A stretch of DNA of 64,000 nt from Streptomyces fungicidicus (GCF_003665435.1 NZ_CP023407.1:1364001-1428000); one strand, 5' to 3'; positions 16,220-25,271 are shown, counted from the first letter of the stretch. Notes: generated by a model from the letters alone, not told the origin. Program-made: numbers and translations.

Positions 16220-18961
16220 TTACGGCATCCGGTCCCCCAGCAGCGCCAGGAGCTCGATGGCGGCGAGTCCGTAGAGCGCGGTGTCGTTGGTGGAGACCCA
16301 GGCGGCCTCGCTGCCGGCGACCAGGGCGGCCGGGCCGCTCACCTTCTCGGTCTTCCAGGGCGCCGACTCCTTGTAACCGTCGGAGTCGTAGAACTTCTGC
16401 CAGGCGCGCTCGGCCAGCTTCGCGTCGTCCGTCCGTACGGCGGCGTAGGCGTCCAGGCGGGAGTGGCCCTGGAAGAGGATCAGGCTGCCGAAGTTGGAGC
16501 CGTAGCGGGCCGCCTGTTCCGTCTTGCTCGCGTTGAAGTAGCGGCAGTAGTCGTAGTACGCCTCGTCGAACTCCGGCATGTCGACGAGGTCGATGAGTTC
16601 GGCGCAGAGCTCGTTGAGGCCGAAGACGGCCGAGAGGTGGGACACCTCGACCTTCGGGGTGTCGGCGACGGCGAACCTGCCGGTGTCGAGGTCGTAGAGA
16701 CCGCTGCCCTGGACGAAGCCGTTGGGCTGGGCGGCGATGGTCTCCATGGTGGAGAGCACGCGGGCCCTGGCCTTCTCCCACTTGGGTCCCTTGCGTTCCC
16801 ATTCGGTGAGCCAGGCGGAGACCAGTCCGCTCCAGTCGGTGCCGAAGCCGATGGACAGGGCGTTGCGGTCGGGTGTGTAGGGCTCGGTGCGGATCTTGCG
16901 CAGCGGGTCGAGGGCGAGGAAGGTCTCGTCGGAGTCGACGTTGGCGTGCATGAGGTCGCCGACGCGTTCGTCGGCGGTGAGGAAGTAGTAGAAGCGGCGG
17001 TAGGTGGTGTTGGCGATGCGCTGCTGCTTGGCGCTGTCGGCGTAGTGCTGGACGCCGTGCCGGGTGCCGAGGCCGGCCCATTTGCCGAGGTGGTAGACGT
17101 CGACCTCGCCGGTGTGGCGGGTCATCGCCTCGGCGAAGCGGAAGATGTCGGCACGGCCGGAGCGCAGATACGCGTACCAGAGCCACAGGTCGGGTGAGAG
17201 CTCGGAGTTGTCCCAGGCGTAGCCGCCGACGTCGTACCGCCACTGGTGCCGGACGGTGTCGTAGGTGTGCATGATGTCGCCGTAGTCCCAGAAGCCGTAC
17301 CAGCGGCGCTGCTCCACCTGGTCCTTGTAGTAGGTGAAGAGGAAGTCGAGGTGGTCCTCGATCCTCGCCTTGGCGGGGGTGGAGCGGTCGGGTTCGGCGA
17401 ACAGGCCCTTGCCGAAGACGCCGGCGCCGACGAGCTGTCCGGGCGGGGCGGCGAGCTGCGGGAGGACGCGGACGGCCTCGACCTGTTCGGCGAGCTTCTC
17501 GGCGCTCGGGGTGGACTCGTTGGCCCAGAAGAGGAGTTCGGAGGTGCGGGCGATGCCGTAGGGGGTGCCGAACTCGGGCTCGTAGTCCTCGTAGGTGATG
17601 TTGAGGCCTTCGAGCTGTTCCGGGAAGGTGTCCTGGCCCATGCCGTCGTGGTAGAAGCGCAGGTCCATGGGCTGGGCCTCGGGCGACCAGAGCCAGAGGG
17701 TGACCTCGGCCTGGTCGGTGTGGGCGTCGCGGATGTCGAGCTGGGCGGGGTGCTTCTCCCAGAAGTCGCGCAGGCCGAAGGAGAGGCCGCCGCCGACGCC
17801 GCCGACGTAGCCGAATCCGGAGGCGCGGCGGCCGCCGCCGGCGGCGATCCAGCCGTGGCCCTTCTTGGTGCGCTTGCGCAGGGTGAAGCCGTCGGCGGAG
17901 AGCTGGGAGAGGGTGTAGTCGCCCCATTCGGGGATGTACTGCAGCCGGGTGGTGACCCGCTGGTCCCAGGTGGACGGGTCGGGCAGCCGCTCGCCGGCGA
18001 ACTGGGCGGCCTGTACGGCGGCTCCCGGGTCGCGGCGCAGTCCGGTGATGCCCTTGACGGCCTCGCGGAGCAGGCCGGTGCCGTCGCCGCCGAGGCGGAT
18101 GTGACGGTCGTAGGACTCGTCGCGCAGGGGGACGGTGAAGCGGACGCCGATGCCGCGGATGAAGTCGCCGCTCGCCTTGCCGGGCTCCTGGTTGCCGTCG
18201 TAGGTGATGGTGTGGACCATGCGGAAGGAGTCGGCGCCCGCGTAGAAGTAGAGGCGGACGGAGAAGGGCAGCCAGCTCCGGTGGCCCTTGCGGTGCTTGC
18301 CGTCGACGCGGACCACCGCGCGGACCGGTCCGTCCTGTTCGACGGTGACCTCGGAGATCGTCCCGTCGAAGCGCTCGGTCCTCACCGTGGTCTGGTCGCC
18401 GTCCTCGGCCTCGGGCTGGCGCAGCAGGACGAGCCGGCCGTTCCTGGCGATCTCGGTGGAGCCGCGGGTGACGGACTTGACGAGGGTGGCGCCGGAGGTG
18501 CCGATCCGCGCGGTGATGACGCCGGTCGACACGTCGACGGTGCCGCCGCGTCTGCCGACGGTGACCTTCTTCTCGGGTGCGGTGGGCGTCCCCGCGGTCA
18601 GGGTCAGCTTGCCTGAGCCCGAACTCACGGCGTGGGCGGTCCATTTGAGGGAGCCGTCGGGCCAGTAGGCGAGAGGCCAGGACTGGACGGGGACGGACTT
18701 CCCGCCGGCGTCGGTCACGGCGAAGGTCTGGTTCTCCCGGTGGGCGCCCTTCGGCCAGGGCACACCGACGGTGGAGCCGGGGGCCGCGCCGAGGCCGCCG
18801 TCCTCCAGCCAGTCCAGGGTCACCGGGTCGGGGTCCGTGCCGGCGGGCCCGGACCGGGGCGCCGCGGTGGCGGTCTGCGTGCCGAGGGCCCAGCTGAACT
18901 GGGCGGCGGCTCCGGCGACGGCGGCCGCCTTGAGCAGGGATCGGCGGGGGATGGGGGACAT
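16220..18961 (-). CDS. Tat-exported exo-rhamnogalacturonan-lyase-like protein (PL26/YetA-type)
   Basis: A 913-residue exported protein. The N-terminus PIPRRSLLKAAAVAGAAAQFSWALG is a twin-arginine signal, and the mature part begins near residue 35. The domain that follows (VTLDWLEDGG, GVPWPKGAHRENQTF, WPLAYWPDGSLKWTAHA) and the large alpha-rich remainder resemble the exo-rhamnogalacturonan lyase-like family (PL26, YetA), recalled from memory and not searched. The downstream gene set, with a YesL-like protein and a YesOPQ-like importer, is what Bacillus places next to rhamnogalacturonan use, which supports the idea. ATG at 18961 is chosen because it starts the Tat signal; an ATG ten codons upstream is possible. 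Confidence 0.75.
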   Translation of the reverse strand: MSPIPRRSLLKAAAVAGAAAQFSWALGTQTATAAPRSGPAGTDPDPVTLDWLEDGGLGAAPGSTVGVPWPKGAHRENQTFAVTDAGGKSVPVQSWPLAYWPDGSLKWTAHAVSSGSGKLTLTAGTPTAPEKKVTVGRRGGTVDVSTGVITARIGTSGATLVKSVTRGSTEIARNGRLVLLRQPEAEDGDQTTVRTERFDGTISEVTVEQDGPVRAVVRVDGKHRKGHRSWLPFSVRLYFYAGADSFRMVHTITYDGNQEPGKASGDFIRGIGVRFTVPLRDESYDRHIRLGGDGTGLLREAVKGITGLRRDPGAAVQAAQFAGERLPDPSTWDQRVTTRLQYIPEWGDYTLSQLSADGFTLRKRTKKGHGWIAAGGGRRASGFGYVGGVGGGLSFGLRDFWEKHPAQLDIRDAHTDQAEVTLWLWSPEAQPMDLRFYHDGMGQDTFPEQLEGLNITYEDYEPEFGTPYGIARTSELLFWANESTPSAEKLAEQVEAVRVLPQLAAPPGQLVGAGVFGKGLFAEPDRSTPAKARIEDHLDFLFTYYKDQVEQRRWYGFWDYGDIMHTYDTVRHQWRYDVGGYAWDNSELSPDLWLWYAYLRSGRADIFRFAEAMTRHTGEVDVYHLGKWAGLGTRHGVQHYADSAKQQRIANTTYRRFYYFLTADERVGDLMHANVDSDETFLALDPLRKIRTEPYTPDRNALSIGFGTDWSGLVSAWLTEWERKGPKWEKARARVLSTMETIAAQPNGFVQGSGLYDLDTGRFAVADTPKVEVSHLSAVFGLNELCAELIDLVDMPEFDEAYYDYCRYFNASKTEQAARYGSNFGSLILFQGHSRLDAYAAVRTDDAKLAERAWQKFYDSDGYKESAPWKTEKVSGPAALVAGSEAAWVSTNDTALYGLAAIELLALLGDRMP

Positions 18962-19061
18962 GGCCTTTCCTTTCCGTTGCGGGGCGTGCAAGGGGTGATG
19001 TCAAGGGCATGACAGAGAGACACGGCGCCGGAGCGCCGGCCTCCGTAGCGGGCACCGCCCG

Positions 19062-19661
19062 TCAGCGGTGCCGGTGCCGTTCCTCCACGGCGACGGCCGC
19101 CGCCGCGACGGCCCCCAGCACGGGGACCGCCAGCGGCGGTGCGAACCAGGCGGACAGGGCCACGACGGCCGGCCCGCAGACGATCAGGAAGGACCCGGCG
19201 GGATCGAGCACGGTCCGCCGCCCGGCGTCCGCGAGCAGTGCCCGCCAGGTGGCGCCGGGCGTCCAGACGGCGGCCGCCCGCAGCAGGGCCACGGCGGCCC
19301 CGATCAGCGCGAGGACGCCGACGGCCCCGACGAGCGGCCCGCCGGGGAGCCCGGCACGGACGGCGAGGACGTCCACCCACACCGCGGCGGCCACCGCCCA
19401 CCCGGCGAGCCCGGCGATCCAGCCGCCGCGCAGCGCCGTACCGAAGTCCCGGGCGAACTCCCGCAGCCCGCCGCCCTGGTGGGCGGTGCGCCGCCGCAGG
19501 TGCCGGGCGCCGGCGGCGAAGGCCGCGGGGTAGGTGACGACGCCGAGGCAGGCCACGGCGATCCACACGCCGGTGAGCAGGCACTCGGCGAAGACCGAGA
19601 AGCGTTCGCCGAACACGGACTCCCGGCGCCGGGTGCGCGCCTTCGCGTGTGCTTGCGCCAT
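19062..19661 (-). CDS. YesL-like (DUF624) membrane protein
   Basis: A 199-residue protein with about four to five membrane segments. The first (VFAECLLTGVWIAVACLGVVTYPAAFAAG) starts near residue 22, and a soluble loop with FARDFGTALRGGW follows. The layout and position, between a sugar ABC permease and a polysaccharide lyase-like gene, fit the YesL/DUF624 family often found with oligosaccharide importers. Molecular function is unknown. It follows the MalG-like permease after ten bases, so it is very likely in the same operon. Confidence 0.8.
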   Translation of the reverse strand: MAQAHAKARTRRRESVFGERFSVFAECLLTGVWIAVACLGVVTYPAAFAAGARHLRRRTAHQGGGLREFARDFGTALRGGWIAGLAGWAVAAAVWVDVLAVRAGLPGGPLVGAVGVLALIGAAVALLRAAAVWTPGATWRALLADAGRRTVLDPAGSFLIVCGPAVVALSAWFAPPLAVPVLGAVAAAAVAVEERHRHR

Positions 19662-19671
19662 GGTGACCGCC

Positions 19672-20547
19672 TCAGCCCTTCAGTCCGGAGGTCGCCATGC
19701 CGTCGATCAGATGGCGCTGGAAGGCCATGAAGAAGGCGATGACCGGTACCAGCGCCACCAGCGACATCGCGATCATGCTGCCGTAGTTGGAGACGCCCTC
19801 CTGGTCGCGGAACATCATCAGGCCGAGCGAAACGGTGTACTTCTCGGGGGTGTTGAGGTAGATCAGCGGCCCCATGAAGTCGTTCCAGGCGTTGATGAAG
19901 GTGAAAATCGCGCTGGTGATGATCGCGGGCCGGCTCAGCGGCAGCACGATCGACCAGTAGGTGCGCAGGTGCCCGCAGCCGTCGAGCTTGGCGGCCTCGT
20001 CCAGCTCCCTGGGGAGCCCGCGCATGAACTGCACCATCAGGAAGACGAAGAACGCCTCCGTGGCCAGGAACTTCCCGGCGACGAGCGGCACCAGGGTGTC
20101 GGTGAGCTCGAGGTTGCGGAAGAGCACGTACTGCGGGATGAGCAGCACGTGGTAAGGCAGCAGCAGCGTGCCGATCATCAGGGTGAAGAGCAGGTTCCGC
20201 CCGGCGAACCGGATCTTGGCGAAGGCGTAGGCGGTCAGCGAGCTGGACAGCACGACACCGGCCACGGCGAGGACCGCGTACATCAGCGAGTTCCAGAAGA
20301 AGCTGCCCACGGAGATGCCGGAGATGCCGTCGGCGAGCCCCGAGAAGTTCGCCCAGACCGGCTTGGCGGGCAGCAGGTCGAGGCTGGCGATGATGTCCTT
20401 GCTCGGTTTGAACGAGGCGCCGACCACCCAGATCACGGGGTAGAGGACGACCGCGAGGACGGCGAGCGCGCCGACGTGCCAGGCGATCGACCCGGAGCGC
20501 CGCCGCTCGCTCGCGGTGGGCAGGGCAGGGCTGGTGGCACTGGTCAC
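19672..20547 (-). CDS. Carbohydrate ABC importer permease, MalG type
   Basis: A 291-residue inner-membrane permease with six membrane segments and the EAA loop ELDEAAKLDGCGHLRTYWSIVLPLSRP near residue 195, the contact site for the ATPase. It is the second permease of a CUT1-class sugar importer. The GTG at 20547 overlaps the stop of the MalF-type gene by four bases. No ATPase gene is linked, as is usual in Streptomyces where one MsiK-type ATPase serves many importers. The substrate is inferred from the lyase-like neighbour to be an oligosaccharide of plant cell wall origin. Confidence 0.93.
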   Translation of the reverse strand: MTSATSPALPTASERRRSGSIAWHVGALAVLAVVLYPVIWVVGASFKPSKDIIASLDLLPAKPVWANFSGLADGISGISVGSFFWNSLMYAVLAVAGVVLSSSLTAYAFAKIRFAGRNLLFTLMIGTLLLPYHVLLIPQYVLFRNLELTDTLVPLVAGKFLATEAFFVFLMVQFMRGLPRELDEAAKLDGCGHLRTYWSIVLPLSRPAIITSAIFTFINAWNDFMGPLIYLNTPEKYTVSLGLMMFRDQEGVSNYGSMIAMSLVALVPVIAFFMAFQRHLIDGMATSGLKG

Positions 20548-21500
20548 TTGGCGGCCTCCTCGTAGTGCACCCACTTCTTCTGCGACCAGAACAGGACCGC
20601 CGTGACGAGCGCCACCGCGACCACCAGCGTCCAGGCCATCGCCGAGGCGAAGCCCATCTGGGCCTCCTTGAAGCCCTTCTGGTACAGGTAACAGGTGTAG
20701 ACGAGCGTGGCGTCGGCGGGCCCGCACCGGGTGTCGGAGACGACGTAGGCGGACCCGAACACCTGGAACGCGTGGATGGACTCCAGCAGCACGTTGAAGA
20801 AGAGCACCGGGGAGATCATCGGCAGCGTGATGTTCCAGAACCGCCGCAGCGGGCCGGCGCCGTCCACCTCGGCGGCCTCGTACAGCTCCTGCGGGACCTG
20901 CTTGAGGCCGGCCAGGAAGATGACCATGGGCGCGCCGAACTGCCAGATGCTCAGCGCCACCAGGGCGTAGATGACGTAGTCCGGGTTGCCGATCCAGCCG
21001 CCCACGTCGAGGCCGAAGATCTTCTGCGTACGGTCCACGACCGCGTCGTCGGAGAACAGCGCCCGCCACACGAAGCCGACGGAGACGCTGGCGCCGATGA
21101 GGGAGGGCATGTAGAACGCGGCCCGGTACAGGCCCTGTCCCCGCCGCTTCTGCGCGAGCAGCAGCGCGACGCCGAGCGCGAGCAGCAGCTTCAGGGGGGT
21201 CGCCACGACGACGTACTTGAGGGTGACCTCGACCGACTTCTGCCAGCGCGGGTCCTGGAACATCGTCGTGAAGTTGTCCAGACCGATCCACTGGGGCGGT
21301 GTGAACAGGTTGTAGCTGGTGAACGCGTAGTACAGCGACGCGATCATCGGTCCCGCCGTGAGCAGCAGGAATCCCGCGATCCACGGCGACATGAAGAGAT
21401 AGCCGGCGAGATTCTCGCGGCGCCGCCCGCGCCGCCCGGCGGCGGGAGCGGCGGGCCGCTTCCCGGCCGGGCGCGCGGGCGCTTCCTTGACGAGGGTCAT
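20544..21500 (-). CDS. Carbohydrate ABC importer permease, MalF type
   Basis: A 318-residue permease with a basic N-terminal tail, six membrane segments beginning at NLAGYLFMSPWIAGFLLL (about residue 30), and the EAA motif ELYEAAEVDGAGPLRRFWNITLPMISP near residue 215. It pairs with the overlapping MalG-type gene to form the channel of a CUT1 importer. It follows the binding-protein gene after 17 bases. Length and topology are normal for the family. Confidence 0.93.
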   Translation of the reverse strand: MTLVKEAPARPAGKRPAAPAAGRRGRRRENLAGYLFMSPWIAGFLLLTAGPMIASLYYAFTSYNLFTPPQWIGLDNFTTMFQDPRWQKSVEVTLKYVVVATPLKLLLALGVALLLAQKRRGQGLYRAAFYMPSLIGASVSVGFVWRALFSDDAVVDRTQKIFGLDVGGWIGNPDYVIYALVALSIWQFGAPMVIFLAGLKQVPQELYEAAEVDGAGPLRRFWNITLPMISPVLFFNVLLESIHAFQVFGSAYVVSDTRCGPADATLVYTCYLYQKGFKEAQMGFASAMAWTLVVAVALVTAVLFWSQKKWVHYEEAAK

Positions 21501-21517
21501 GGTGTCGGTACGTCCCC

Positions 21518-22807
21518 TCAGCCGGCGAACGCGGCCTTGGCCTCGCTGAACAGTGCCTTGGCGGCGTCGGCGGGCTTGGTCTTGCCCTGGGCGACCTCGC
21601 CGCCGATGCGCAGGAAGGCCGCCTCGATGACGTCGGCGCCGGACGGGTGCGGAGTGATCTTGCCGAGGACGCCGGCCGCGGCGACCTCCTCCTCGTAGGC
21701 CGCGACGCCCTTGTTGTTGTCGTCGGCGGGCTTGAACGCCTCGTACTGCTCGGTGGTGGCGAGGATGCCGCGGTCGTAGCCCATGATCTCGCCGACCTCG
21801 GGGTCGTGGACCATGAAGTCGATGAACTGGGCGACCTCCTTGGGGTGCTTGGTCCCCGAGAAGCCGCTGAGCATCAGCGAGCCGAGGTACTGGCCGGTGT
21901 CCTTGCCGTCCGTGGTGGGGATCGGGGCGAGCCCGTAGTCCGACTCGCCCTCACCCTCGTAGCGGATGGAGAAGTTGTCCCAGGTGAACTCGGACGCCGC
22001 GAGGCCGGCCGAGAGCGCGGACTTGGGCTTGACCTGCTCGACCTTCTTCGGGTCGGCGACCAGGCCGGACCGCACGCGCTTGTAGCCGTCCTCCCACCAC
22101 TGCGTCAGATCGGCCTCGGTGAAGCCGAGGTCGGTGTCCGTGAAGAAGGCCTTGCCGTTCTGGCGCAGGTAGAGGTCGTAGAGGTACATGATGCTGAAGT
22201 AGCCGGTGTCGCCGGCGATCTTCTGCTTGTCCTGGATCTTCTGGAGCGCGTCGAAGTACTCGTCCCAGGTCCAGCCGAACTTCGGCTCGACACCGGCCTT
22301 CTCGAAGGCCTTCAGGTCGATGACGAGTGCCATGGTGTTGGCGCCCACGGGGACGGCGATCTGCTTGCCGTCGACCTGACCGTTCGCCAGGACGCCGTTG
22401 CGGAAGTTGTCCAGGCTCAGATTCCCGGCGTCCGCCTGCGTCTTGAGGTCCAGCAGAACACCGCGCTTGTCGTACTTCCGCAGGAAGCCGACCGCATTCT
22501 GGAAAACGTCCGGGGGATTCCCGCCGGAGGCCTGGGTCTGGAACTTCTCCCAGAACGCCTCGTAGTCGGTGAATTCCGGCTTGACCTTGATCTTCGGGAA
22601 CTTCTTCTCGAAGAGCGCGATCGTCTTCTTGATGGCGATGGTGCGCGGCTCTCCGCCCCACCACGCGTAACGGATCGTCACCGTCCCGTCCCCCGAGCCG
22701 CTGTCGCCACCGCAGGCGGTGGCCGTCGCACCCAGTCCCACGACGGCCAGCGAGGCCCCCGCCGCTTTGAGGATCGTCCGCCTCTCCACATTCCCACCCT
22801 GCTGCAT
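21518..22807 (-). CDS. Sugar ABC importer substrate-binding lipoprotein
   Basis: A 429-residue extracellular solute-binding protein. The leader VERRTILKAAGASLAVVGLGATATAC carries a lipobox ending at Cys near residue 32, and begins with a twin-arginine-like ERRTILK, so it may be Tat-exported and lipid-anchored. The mature domain has the usual bacterial family 1 pattern (YAWWGGEPRT, FTDYEAFWEKFQTQASGGNPPDV). First gene of the importer operon. ATG at 22807 is preceded by GGGGAGG at proper spacing; a GTG six codons in is an alternative start. Expression is probably controlled by the LacI-type palindromes just upstream. Confidence 0.93.
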   Translation of the reverse strand: MQQGGNVERRTILKAAGASLAVVGLGATATACGGDSGSGDGTVTIRYAWWGGEPRTIAIKKTIALFEKKFPKIKVKPEFTDYEAFWEKFQTQASGGNPPDVFQNAVGFLRKYDKRGVLLDLKTQADAGNLSLDNFRNGVLANGQVDGKQIAVPVGANTMALVIDLKAFEKAGVEPKFGWTWDEYFDALQKIQDKQKIAGDTGYFSIMYLYDLYLRQNGKAFFTDTDLGFTEADLTQWWEDGYKRVRSGLVADPKKVEQVKPKSALSAGLAASEFTWDNFSIRYEGEGESDYGLAPIPTTDGKDTGQYLGSLMLSGFSGTKHPKEVAQFIDFMVHDPEVGEIMGYDRGILATTEQYEAFKPADDNNKGVAAYEEEVAAAGVLGKITPHPSGADVIEAAFLRIGGEVAQGKTKPADAAKALFSEAKAAFAG

Positions 22808-22841
22808 ATGAGCCTCCCCAGCGACGTTCGCTTCCGCCTCA

Positions 22842-22864
22842 TGAATCGTTTCAAGTAAGCGCTT
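22842..22864. promoter_or_regulatory. Two LacI-family operator-like palindromes
   Basis: TGAATCGTTTCA at 22842-22853 matches its own reverse complement at 10 of 12 positions. AAGCGCTT at 22857-22864 is a perfect palindrome. Both fit LacI/GalR-family operator cores and lie immediately downstream of the predicted transcription start, ideal for repression. No LacI-type gene is present in the window. Confidence 0.7.
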
Positions 22865-22872
22865 GCTGGCAC

Positions 22873-22901
22873 AAGTTACGGAGGGCCTACGGGCGCGTCA
22901 A
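22873..22901 (-). promoter_or_regulatory. Promoter of the sugar importer operon
   Basis: On the minus strand TTGACG (22901-22896) and TAACTT (22878-22873) are separated by 17 bases. The predicted start near 22866 falls next to the operators and about 60 bases from the ATG. Confidence 0.65.
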
Positions 22902-23161
22902 TGATTCGGACAGGAATTCATGGGCGGCCCCGTCCGCCGGCTGCGGCGGCGCCGTCGCCCGCCGGGCCGGGCGTGGCCACGAACGCCCAGGTGGCAGCCC
23001 CACGACCGATCAGTCGAACATTCGGGGGCCCACCGGACCGGCGGCGGGGGAAGGTCACGGTTGGATGAAGGCGAGCGGAACCGGAACGTCCCGGGCGACC
23101 GGGAAGGGGGCCCGTCGGCAGCGCCCTGCGTAGCCCCGGGGAGCCGTGCCCCCACGACAGA
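22902..23161. other. Intergenic stretch with no recognised feature
   Basis: This stretch lies between the importer promoter and the tRNA-Val terminator. Short open frames exist on both strands but lack convincing starts, conserved motifs or ribosome-binding sites. I see no gene here. Confidence 0.5.
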
Positions 23162-23194
23162 GCGGCCCGGCTCACTCCTGGTGAGCCGGGCCGC
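23162..23194 (-). terminator. Terminator of tRNA-Val copy 2
   Basis: A 14-base perfect stem (23162-23175 with 23181-23194) with a five-base loop, 12 bases beyond the tRNA 3' end in the direction of transcription. Confidence 0.75.
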
Positions 23195-23206
23195 CTGATG
23201 ATCCGG

Positions 23207-23278
23207 TGGGCGATACTGGGTTCGAACCAGTGACCTCTTCGGTGTGAACGAAGCGCTCTCCCACTGAGCTAATCGCCC
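23207..23278 (-). tRNA. tRNA-Val (anticodon CAC), copy 2
   Basis: It reads as identical across 72 bases to the tRNA at 15623-15694, including the GGTGGGCGAT context at the 3' side. The 5' flanks also share short blocks (ACGCAG, GAACA). The two copies bracket the sugar-use block. Confidence 0.95.
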
Positions 23279-23357
23279 GGACGCAGGAAGAACATTACCC
23301 CATGTCAGGGGGTGCCCGTGACCAGCGGGAGCAGGACCCTCCGGCTCCCGCGGCGGT

Positions 23358-23816
23358 TCACTGGTCCTCGATCTTCCAGGGCATCTGGAGGCCGAACTTC
23401 CAGAGGTAGACCCCGGCCAGCCCGGCGATGATCACCACGCCGATCGAGGTCAGGATGATGTTCCGCCGCCGCACCCGGGGGTCCAGGGCGCGCTGGGCCG
23501 CCTCGGTGACCTTGCGCTTGGTCCAGCGCAGCACCAGCTGGGCCCAGACGAACTCGGTCGCCCAGATCGCCATGCCGCCGAAGATCACGACCCAGCCGGG
23601 CCCGGGCAACACCAGCATCGCGGCACCCGCCGCCACGACCGCGAGGCCGACCACGAAGACGCCGACCTGCCAGCTGAGGTGCAGCGCGCGGCGCGCCTTG
23701 ACGAACTCCGGCGCCCTCGACCCGAGCGCCCGCTCATCCCGGCTCTCGCTCTCTTCCACCATCACCCCGTGAGCCACCGCCGCGGCCTCGCCGGACCTGT
23801 TACTCCCCGTGTTCAT
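23358..23816 (-). CDS. TIGR02611-like small membrane protein
   Basis: A 152-residue protein with two close membrane segments at about residues 48-75, including the signature LPGPGWVVIFGGMAIWATEF, and a third near residue 120 (IILTSIGVVIIAGLAGVYLW). The PGPGW motif is typical of an actinobacterial family of unknown function (TIGR02611). It is divergent from ssgB with 190 bases between. ATG at 23816 (MNTGSNRSGE) is preferred; upstream in-frame starts add an unlikely Cys-rich leader. Confidence 0.85.
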   Translation of the reverse strand: MNTGSNRSGEAAAVAHGVMVEESESRDERALGSRAPEFVKARRALHLSWQVGVFVVGLAVVAAGAAMLVLPGPGWVVIFGGMAIWATEFVWAQLVLRWTKRKVTEAAQRALDPRVRRRNIILTSIGVVIIAGLAGVYLWKFGLQMPWKIEDQ

Positions 23817-24007
23817 ACAGCCAAACACTACCCGAGCGAAACACATCACCGGAATGGGCGCACCTCTCGAACGATCTCTCGGCCGGAAGAGTTACCTAAA
23901 CCCATGCAAAACACTCAGAGGGGTTTACAACGGCACCGTAGGTGGCATGTCGATTTCGCCGACGTGCGAATCCCCGAGCGCACACTGAGCGAAAGGCCCT
24001 GGCGCTT

Positions 24008-24421
24008 ATGAACACCACGGTCAGCTGCGAGCTGCACCTGCGCCTCGTTGTGTCGAGCGAGTCCTCCCTGCCTGTCCCCGCAGGCCTGCGGTACGACACG
24101 GCCGACCCCTACGCCGTGCACGCCACCTTCCACACCGGAGCCGAGGAGACCGTCGAGTGGGTGTTCGCCCGCGACCTCCTCGCCGAAGGGCTTCACCGCC
24201 CCACGGGCACCGGCGACGTCCGCGTCTGGCCGTCGCGCAGCCACGGCCAGGGCGTCGTCTGCATCGCCCTGAGCTCGCCGGAGGGGGAAGCCCTGCTCGA
24301 GGCCCCGGCACGGGCTCTGGAGTCCTTCCTGAAGCGCACCGACGCCGCCGTGCCGCCCGGCACGGAACACCGGCACTTCGACCTCGACCAGGAGCTCTCG
24401 CACATCCTGGCGGAAAGCTAG
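24008..24421 (+). CDS. ssgB: Sporulation-specific cell division protein SsgB
   Basis: A 137-residue SsgA-like protein whose sequence (MNTTVSCELHLRLVVSSESS, the DPYAVHATFHTGAEETVEWVFARDLL core, the FDLDQELSHILAES end) is that of SsgB. SsgB is the nearly invariant member that marks future septum sites and recruits FtsZ during sporulation of aerial hyphae. It is therefore strong evidence for a sporulating Streptomyces-like host. ATG at 24008 is preceded by GAAAGG. The gene stands alone, closed by a large hairpin at 24512-24557; the upstream 190 bases must hold its promoter. Confidence 0.97.
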   Translation: MNTTVSCELHLRLVVSSESSLPVPAGLRYDTADPYAVHATFHTGAEETVEWVFARDLLAEGLHRPTGTGDVRVWPSRSHGQGVVCIALSSPEGEALLEAPARALESFLKRTDAAVPPGTEHRHFDLDQELSHILAES

Positions 24422-24511
24422 GCGAGGCTCACGGAGCAGCCCGGCGCCGTCGACTCGGGGAGACGGCTCGGGCCAGTACAGCCGGATACGGGCAGCCGTA
24501 CCCGGCCGGCA

Positions 24512-24557
24512 CACGACGGCGCCGACGCCGCGGGTTTCCGCGGGCGGCGCCGTCGTG
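24512..24557 (+). terminator. Large terminator hairpin after ssgB
   Basis: An outer 13-base stem (24512-24524 with 24545-24557) encloses an inner six-base stem CCGCGG/CCGCGG around GTTT. It lies 90 bases past the ssgB stop and 150 bases before the CGNR gene. Confidence 0.7.
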
Positions 24558-24710
24558 CTGGGTACCCGCCGGTCCGGGGAGCGGCGGCGGTCGTTCCGGC
24601 GTCCGGTGCGCAACCGTGTGCGAAGCGGGGAGGTGCGCGACACGCCGGAGCCACTACCATCGGCCAGCATCGGCGGGCACCCGCCCGACCCCCAGGCCAG
24701 GGAGCAAATC

Positions 24711-25271
24711 GTGCTGATCACCCACGACACCCGGTGCGCGCTCGACACCGTGGTGGATCTGGTGAACTCCGCGCCGGAGGACGACACGACACCGGAGGGA
24801 CTGCCGGACGTCGCGGCCCTCCAGGAGTTCGTGCGTCAGCACCAGGTCAGCGAGGTCGGGGTGCTCACCGAATGGGACCTGGCCGCCGTGCGCAAGATCC
24901 GCGGCCGGTTCTCCGCGGTCTTCGCCTCCCCGGACGCCCACGCCGCCGCCGGGCTGATCAACGAGCTGATCGCGGCCGCCGGCACCACGCCCCGGCTCAC
25001 CAACCACGACGGCTACGACTGGCATGTGCACTACTTCGCGCCGGGCGCCTCCGTGGCCGACCACCTGGCCGCCGACTGCGGGATGGCGCTGGCGTTCTTC
25101 GTGGTCGCCGGGGAGCAGGAGCGGCTGCGCCGCTGTGAGGCGCCCGACTGCCGGCACGCCTTCGTCGACCTGTCCCGCAACCGCTCGCGCCGCTACTGCG
25201 ACAGCCGCACCTGCGGCAACCGCCTGCATGTCGCCGCGTACCGGGCGCGCCGCAAGGAGGCGGCGGGCTGA
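24711..25271 (+). CDS. CGNR zinc-finger protein
   Basis: A 186-residue protein of the ABATE/CGNR type, thought to be a stress-linked transcription regulator. The N-terminal helical domain carries the LDTVVDLVNSAPE start. The C-terminal zinc finger has C-x4-C (CEAPDC), then RRYCDSRTCGNRLHVAAYRAR with the defining CGNR. The GTG at 24711 is preceded by AGGGAG at eight bases, and the next in-frame methionines would truncate the domain. The target genes are unknown. Confidence 0.92.
   Translation: MLITHDTRCALDTVVDLVNSAPEDDTTPEGLPDVAALQEFVRQHQVSEVGVLTEWDLAAVRKIRGRFSAVFASPDAHAAAGLINELIAAAGTTPRLTNHDGYDWHVHYFAPGASVADHLAADCGMALAFFVVAGEQERLRRCEAPDCRHAFVDLSRNRSRRYCDSRTCGNRLHVAAYRARRKEAAG

Noticed and set aside
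22898..23198. Short reading frames upstream of tRNA-Val copy 2
   Set aside because: Overlapping frames on both strands with Arg/Gly/Pro-rich text, no ribosome-binding site and no conserved motif.
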